A stretch of DNA of 64,000 nt from Microglena sp. YARC (Eukaryota > Chlorophyta > Chlorophyceae > Chlamydomonadales > Chlamydomonadaceae). A model generated the notes under the pieces. That model worked only from the letters and a program-made list of their open reading frames with translations. It did no database searches and was not told where the DNA came from. Location of the stretch: positions 53,184,016 to 53,248,015 of the forward strand of contig CM039463.1 of assembly GCA_022414725.1 (NCBI GenBank), in the 5' to 3' direction. A program made the position numbers and the translations under genes. This document shows, piece after piece, positions 56,401 through 62,800 of the stretch; the stretch's first letter is position 1; each line of letters starts with the position of its first letter.

Positions 56401-59400
56401 TGGACAATATTTATATATTATTGGCATTGAATGGATCTCGTAGATTGGCACCGCACTTCTTGGTCAACGCGCTTTCTGGCCGTAATTTATTTTTCTGAGA
56501 TTTGGACAACCTAAAATTGCCAGAATATTTTTTTGAGAGTTGATCTGTGAAGCCAATGAAATTAGCAACGCGGCAATACCTTTAAATCCATGTAAAAGTT
56601 TTTCCCTAAGAAGTGCAATAATTACTCATACGTTTTTATACGTTTATATGCATACGTTTATAAGTTCATACGTTTATACGGCATATACAAATGAAAATAT
56701 ACGTTTGCTTCCCAACCCTAGTATTGATTTATTTATGTTTCTACTGTTGCACGTGGTTAACAATACAGGGTGTGAGAAAATCGCTAAATGAATCAAACGC
56801 ATCAAGATGCCTGGATTCTTGCACACGTAATGCGTACGTGGCAGAAGGCGTACTCTTTATTTTATTTATTTATTAATTGTATGTTTCTACTGTAACAGGT
56901 GGTCAGCAAGAAAGGATGTGGGATTTGATGAATGAATTGAGCACTGAGATACATGGATTGTTGTAAATTCGCTTATTCACAAATTATCCAAAAATCCGCT
57001 TATTCACCAACTGCCGGATGCTCATCACTAAGGCAGGGTGTGGGCTTAGATCAATGAATCAAACACAACAAGGCAGGGTAATTCAAAGCGCGCGCTTTTG
57101 CGCTTTTGAGCGCTGACTTTTCGACCCCCTCTGCGCTTTAAGCTCAGATTTTGGCTACCCCTTGCGGGCGCTGCAAGCAATTTTTGCGCTTTTTGCACTA
57201 CAAAGCGCAGTTTTTTTGTTTTCAAGTGCGCTAAAGCGCTGGCCAATTTGGCCATTTGAAGTAACCTGCAACAAGGTACCTGCATTCTTGCTCTCTTAAG
57301 AAGGCTTACTCTTTAGTATTGATTTATTTGTATAGACCTTTGCAGGTGGTCACTAAGACTGGGTGTGGGATTGGATAAATTAATTAATCACTGTGGTACT
57401 TGGATTCTTGCTCTCCTAAGAAGGCGTACTTTTTATTTCATTTATTTGTGTTTGTACTGTTGCACGTGGTCAACAAGACAGGGTGTGGGATTGGATCAAT
57501 GATCAGACACAACAAGATACCTGGATTCTTAAATTCACATTTTATCATCCTTGCAAACTTCACGCCCCAGCACGGAGTCCCACAAATGAGATTAGGACTC
57601 TTTATTTTATTCATTTATTTGATGTCTACTGTTGCACTGGTGGTCACCAAGACAGGGTGTGGTTGGATACATGAATCAAACACTAAGATACCTGCATTGT
57701 TGCAGATTCGCGCATTCACAAATTATTTACAACTTCTCTTTTATTCAAGAACTACTGTAGACTGTTGTACGTGGTCGACAAGACTGGGTGTGAGAAAATA
57801 AATAAATGAATCAAACAATAAGATACCTGCATTCCTGCACTCATAAGAAGGCGCACTCCTTAGTGGTCAACAAGATAGGGAATGGTTGTATACTATATCT
57901 AGTATTAATGATTAGATACTTAGATACTAGATACATGAAGCTAAGACTGAGATACCTGGGTTGTTGCAAATTTGCTTATTCACAAATTTGCTTGGTCACA
58001 CATTATTCATAAATCCGCTTTTTCTCCAACTACTGCCTACTGTTGCGCTGGTGGTCAATAAGATTGGGTAGGATTGGATAAATTAATCAAAAAACTGAGA
58101 TACCTGGATGGTTGCAAATTTGCTTATTCACAAATCCGCTTATTGACCAACTGCCATCTACTGCCGCAGGTGGTCAACAAGACAGGGTGGGATTGGATCA
58201 ATGAATCAAAGACTAAAATACCCAAGTGGGGCTTTGTCAGCACGACAGTGAGTATCAACTTGGTTCGTTTTGTATTATCAAAAATGATTATTTGTTAAAA
58301 ATTATATTATTTGTCAAAAATTATATTATTTGTTAAAAAAAAGGAGTAAAGGAGGCCTTTGTCCTGGCTTTGTCTGCACTAAGGTGAGTGTCAAAAGTTT
58401 TTAATTTTTGTATATGAAAAGGACTTATCAATAACTAAAATATACAAGTAGAGCTTTGTTAGCACGACAGTTCAAAAGCAAGAAATGTGTAAATGATGAT
58501 GTTAATAACATACAGTTTTCAATTATGCTGTTTATAAACATGCAGTTTTCAATTATGCTGTTTATAAACATGCAGTTTTCAATCATGCTGTTTATAAACA
58601 TGCATTTTTCAATTATGCTGTTTATAAACATGCAGTTTTCAATTATGCTGTTTATAAACATGCAGTTTTCAATCATGCTGTTTATAAACATGCAGTTTTC
58701 AATTATGCTGTTTATAAACATGCAGTTTTCAATCATGCTGTTTATAAACATGCAGTTTTCAATTATGCTGTTTATAAACATGCAGTTTTCAATTATGCTG
58801 TTTATAAACATGCAGTTTTCAATCATGCTGTTTATAAACATGCAGTTTTCAATTATGCTGTTTATAAACATGCAGTTTTCAATCATGCTGTTTATAAACA
58901 TGCAGTTTTCAATCATGCTGTTTATTAACATGCAGTTTTCAATTATGCTGTTTATAAACATGCAGTTTTCAATTATGCTGTTTATAAACATGCAGTTTTC
59001 AATTATGCTGTTTATAAACATGCAGTTTTCAATTATGCTGTTTATAAACATGCAGTCTTCAATCATGCTGTTTATAAACATGCAGTTTTCAATCATGCTG
59101 TTTATTAACATGCAGTTTTCAATTATGCTGTTTATAAACATGCAGTTTTCAATCACGCTGTTTATAAACATGCAGTTTTCAATTATGCTGTTTATAAACA
59201 TGCAGTTTTCAATTATGCTGTTTATAAACATGCAGTTTTCAATCATGCTGTTTATAAACATGCAGTTTTCAATCATGCTGTTTATTAACATGCAGTTTTC
59301 AATTATGCTGTTTATAAACATGCAGTTTTCAATTATGCTGTTTATAAACATGCAGTTTTCAATTATGCTGTTTATAAGCATGCAGTTTTCAATCATGCTG

Positions 59401-59788
59401 TTTATAAACATGCAGTCTTCAATCATGCTGTTTTCAAACATTGTGTTTTCATTTCATTCATTCATTCAAACATGCTGTTTTCAAATATTAGAGCAGCAAA
59501 TGTCCTCACATTTGCTATTTTAAAAAGTATGTATTCTGCCAGCCTTATCATAATTCAGTTTTAGGTATGGCAATCTGTATTTTCGGTATATAGGGTACAC
59601 AATATTTTATATCCCGTATTTTAGGGTACACAATATCCCGATATACGGGTATACAATATTTTCCGTGATGCTCATAACTTAAGTCAAGCCGCCAGCACAT
59701 CATCGTCACCACAACCACAACCACCACCCCGCCAATAGCAGCGGCAGCAGCAGCAACATCTTCTTCATCATCATCATCATCATCATCG

Positions 59789-59833
<45 letters not shown>

Positions 59834-62800
59834 CAACCACCACCACCACCACCACTGCCACCACAAACACCAATATTACCACTACCACCACTACCACCAC
59901 TACCACTACCATCACCACCACCACCACCGCCACCACTACCACCAACACCGACTCCAACACCTTCAACACCACCACCACTTACACCACTTACACCACCACC
60001 ACCACCAACACTCCCTTCCTCCTACCCTCCAGCCAGACAGCACTCTCGTATTGAGTCTTGACACGAGGTCTCAAGTAAAAAGGTCATCACACTACCACTG
60101 CTACCACCACCACCACCACCACCACTACCACCACCACCACTTCAACCACCACCACCACCACGACTACCACCACCACCACCACCACTCCCTCCTACCCACC
60201 AGCCAAACAGCACCCTCGTGTTGAGTCTTGACACACGGTCTCAAGTGAAACTATCATCACCACTGCCACCACCGCCACCAACATCAACATTATCAAAACC
60301 ACCGCCACCCTTACCACCGTCATCATCGTCATCACCACCACCACCACCACTACAACCACAACTACCACTACCACCACTACCACCACCACCACTTCAACCA
60401 TCACCACCACCACCACCACTCCCTCCTACCCTCCAGCCAAACAGCACCCTCATGTTGAGTCTTGACACAAGGTCTGAAGTGATACGGTCGGCTGCGATGA
60501 GTGCGATGGAGGAAAAAGTGCTCATTGAGCTGGCCTACCTGAAGTCGTATCAAAACATGGGGAAGGCTAAGGTGAGATGATCAGATGAGTAACTATTAGT
60601 TTCTTTTGTGCGCCCAAATAGCATTCATTTCGAGAGATATGTAATCATTTTCAGTTTTCCAGTCTTTTTCAGTCATTTGAGTCATTTCGAGCTGTTTTGA
60701 GTCCTTTTGAGTTGTTTAGTTATTTTGAGTCAGCTGCGGTCAGCTGCATTGAGAGCGATGGAGGAAAAAGTGCTCCTTGAGCTGGCCTACCTGGTGTTGT
60801 ATCAAAACATGGGGAAGGGCAAGGTGAGATGAGCAACTAACAGTTTCTTTGTGTACCCTAGTAGCATAATATTTCTGTATTTTTGGAAGAGCCCCCTCTT
60901 CAAGGGGGCGGGAGCCCCCATGTTTACCCATTTGTCCGTCCGACCGAAAAATTGCTTGAAGCCTTATACATCATCCAACGGCCGCGTAACTAACGTACTC
61001 GCTTCGGTCAACACCATCGTTGCCACCTTTCGTTCCATTGCGAACACACTCCGCCAATTTTCCGCGTCGCTTGCGACGCTGCTTAGGACTTGTTCAGTCA
61101 TTTAAAGTCATTTCAAGTCATTTCAAGTCATTTGGGGTAAATTTGGGTCATTTTTAGTGAGCTGCAATGAGTGCGATGGAGGAAAAATCCCTCATTGAGC
61201 TGGCCTACCGGAAGACTTATCAAAACATGGGGAAGGCCAAGGTGAGTCGAGCTGATAGTTCCTTGCTTGCGCCCAAATATCATTCATTTTCAGTTTTTTC
61301 AGTAATTTCCAGTCATTTCGCGTCATCTTCAAACAAGACGAAACCGAAAATGGGCATGCTTTGATTGTTAGGGTGCTGGAGTGCATGATGCAGTCCTGAC
61401 TAAATCAACTTTGTTGAAGAATGCCTACTTGTGCACTGCGTTGCTAAAATTAAGCAAAAAATAATGGACACATATGAAGTTTGTCTTGTCGCTGCCGGAG
61501 GCTTGGCTGAGGCTAAATCTGTGGGCCAGTCTTTTGCTGTGTTTGTGGGGCTGTCTGCTGCTGTGGCTGGTGGCCTAGGTAGGGCTTTGGCTGAGTCTGA
61601 GGCGGTGGATCATTCTTCGTCTGTGGGGCAGGGTGTGTCTATGCCCGAGGAGCAGTGTAATGAAAAAAGTAATGATAACGCCTGATGGGGCGTGGTGTTA
61701 AGGGAGCCCGTCGTACGCGGGTGGGGAGCGGTCTCCTACCTCAACTGGACAAGCTACCATCGCGGTTGACGACGACCTGCAACGCCAAGAGCGACCGAAG
61801 GGGGAGTCGAACCCCCGACTCTTCATTCCTAGGCGATCTGGTCTACCACTAGACCATTGTAAATCGCTAAAGAGGCTGAGGAGCAGTGTAGGTCTCCAGC
61901 TTGTTATGCGCTGCTGGTTGTGGCTAAGGCCGCGGCCTCCAGAGCCGAAGCTGAAGCGAAGGCGACCATATGTGAGAGATCAGCAATCCATAACCACCGC
62001 CATAAACCACCATAACCACCATAACCACCATAACCACCATAAACCACCGCCACCGGACACGCTACTAACTAACGAGCAACCCGCTGGGCGAGTCCAAAGG
62101 CAAAGGAATTAATTTCATTGACTTATGTAGTTATGTATGTTTGGTGGCCATCTTCAACATTGTCTATTTTTTGCAGGCAATGTTTTTTGCTCTATCGTGA
62201 AATAGTCTTGAGCTCCTCCATCCCTGCAAACTGCCCGAAGGCCTATCCCGATATGAACCCTGTGTTGTTTATATATTTTGGCTATGCATTGGTTTACATG
62301 GAATGTTGATCTTACTTGTGTCTTAGTCATGTGTAGTATCTGCATTGCCCAGTCATTTTTAGTCAGCTGTGATGAGTGCGATGGAGGAAAAAGTGCTCAT
62401 TGAGCTGGCTTACCTGAAATCTCATCAAAACATGGGGAATGCCAAGGTGAGGCAAGCAACTATTAGTTGGTTTCTTGTGCCCAAATAGAACTCGATTATC
62501 ACATGGAGAAGGCTAAGGTGAGATTAACTTGAAATGAAGAATGTATATGGAGATAGAGATGGAGGAAATTGAGATGGAAAAATATGGATATTTCTGAAAT
62601 CTCAGTCAATTTTCTGCAACCTAACCCCAACCTACCCCAACCCCAACCCAACCCAACCCAACCCAACCCAACCCAACCCAACCCAACCCAACCCAACCCA
62701 ACCCAACCCAACCCAACCCAACCCAACCCAACCCCCAACCCAACCCAACCCAACCCAACCCAACCCAACCCAACCCAACCCAACCCAACCCAACCCAACC

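Larger units (their letters stand above)
55396..58169 (+). repeat. Truncated 5' copies of gene 2 exon 8
   Basis: About ten copies of GTTGCACGTGGTCAACAAGA, CTGGGTGTGGGATTGGATCA, ATGAATCAAACAC (V-V-N-K-T-G-x-D-W-I-N-E-S-N), starting near 55480, 55607, 55731, 56752, 56899, 57346, 57465, 57639, 57772, 57864 and 58050. Each ends with AAGATACCTGCATTCTTGC and AAGAAGGCGCACTC. Two MITEs are inserted in this field. The acceptor is degraded in most copies (CACGTG in place of GCAGGTG). Confidence 0.88.
60572..62520 (+). repeat. Truncated 3' copies of gene 2 exon 9, with insertions
   Basis: Copies of CGATGGAGGAAAAAGTGCTC through AACATGGGGAAGG.C(T)AAG with GTGAG donor at about 60743-60826, 61165-61242 and 62369-62449, and a stub at 62500-62520. 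GTCATTT(C/G)AGTCATTT repeats sit between. The interval 61300-62340 is an insertion with the family B head, the tRNA-like sequence and short ORFs (for example 61431-61685, Ala/Gly-rich) that I cannot assign. Confidence 0.87.

Noticed and set aside
58496..59440. CRISPR array (regular 30-bp periodicity; also the 52-bp array at 7338-7857)
   Set aside because: Units are contiguous, with no unique spacers and no cas genes, in a eukaryotic intron context.
58428..59523. ORFs of 337 codons (minus) and 355 codons (plus)
   Set aside because: They come from a 30-bp satellite whose period is a multiple of three. Both strands are open at once and nothing resembles a protein domain.
59706..59978. Poly-Met/Val ORF on the minus strand
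   Set aside because: Translation of ATC/CAC trinucleotide repeats.
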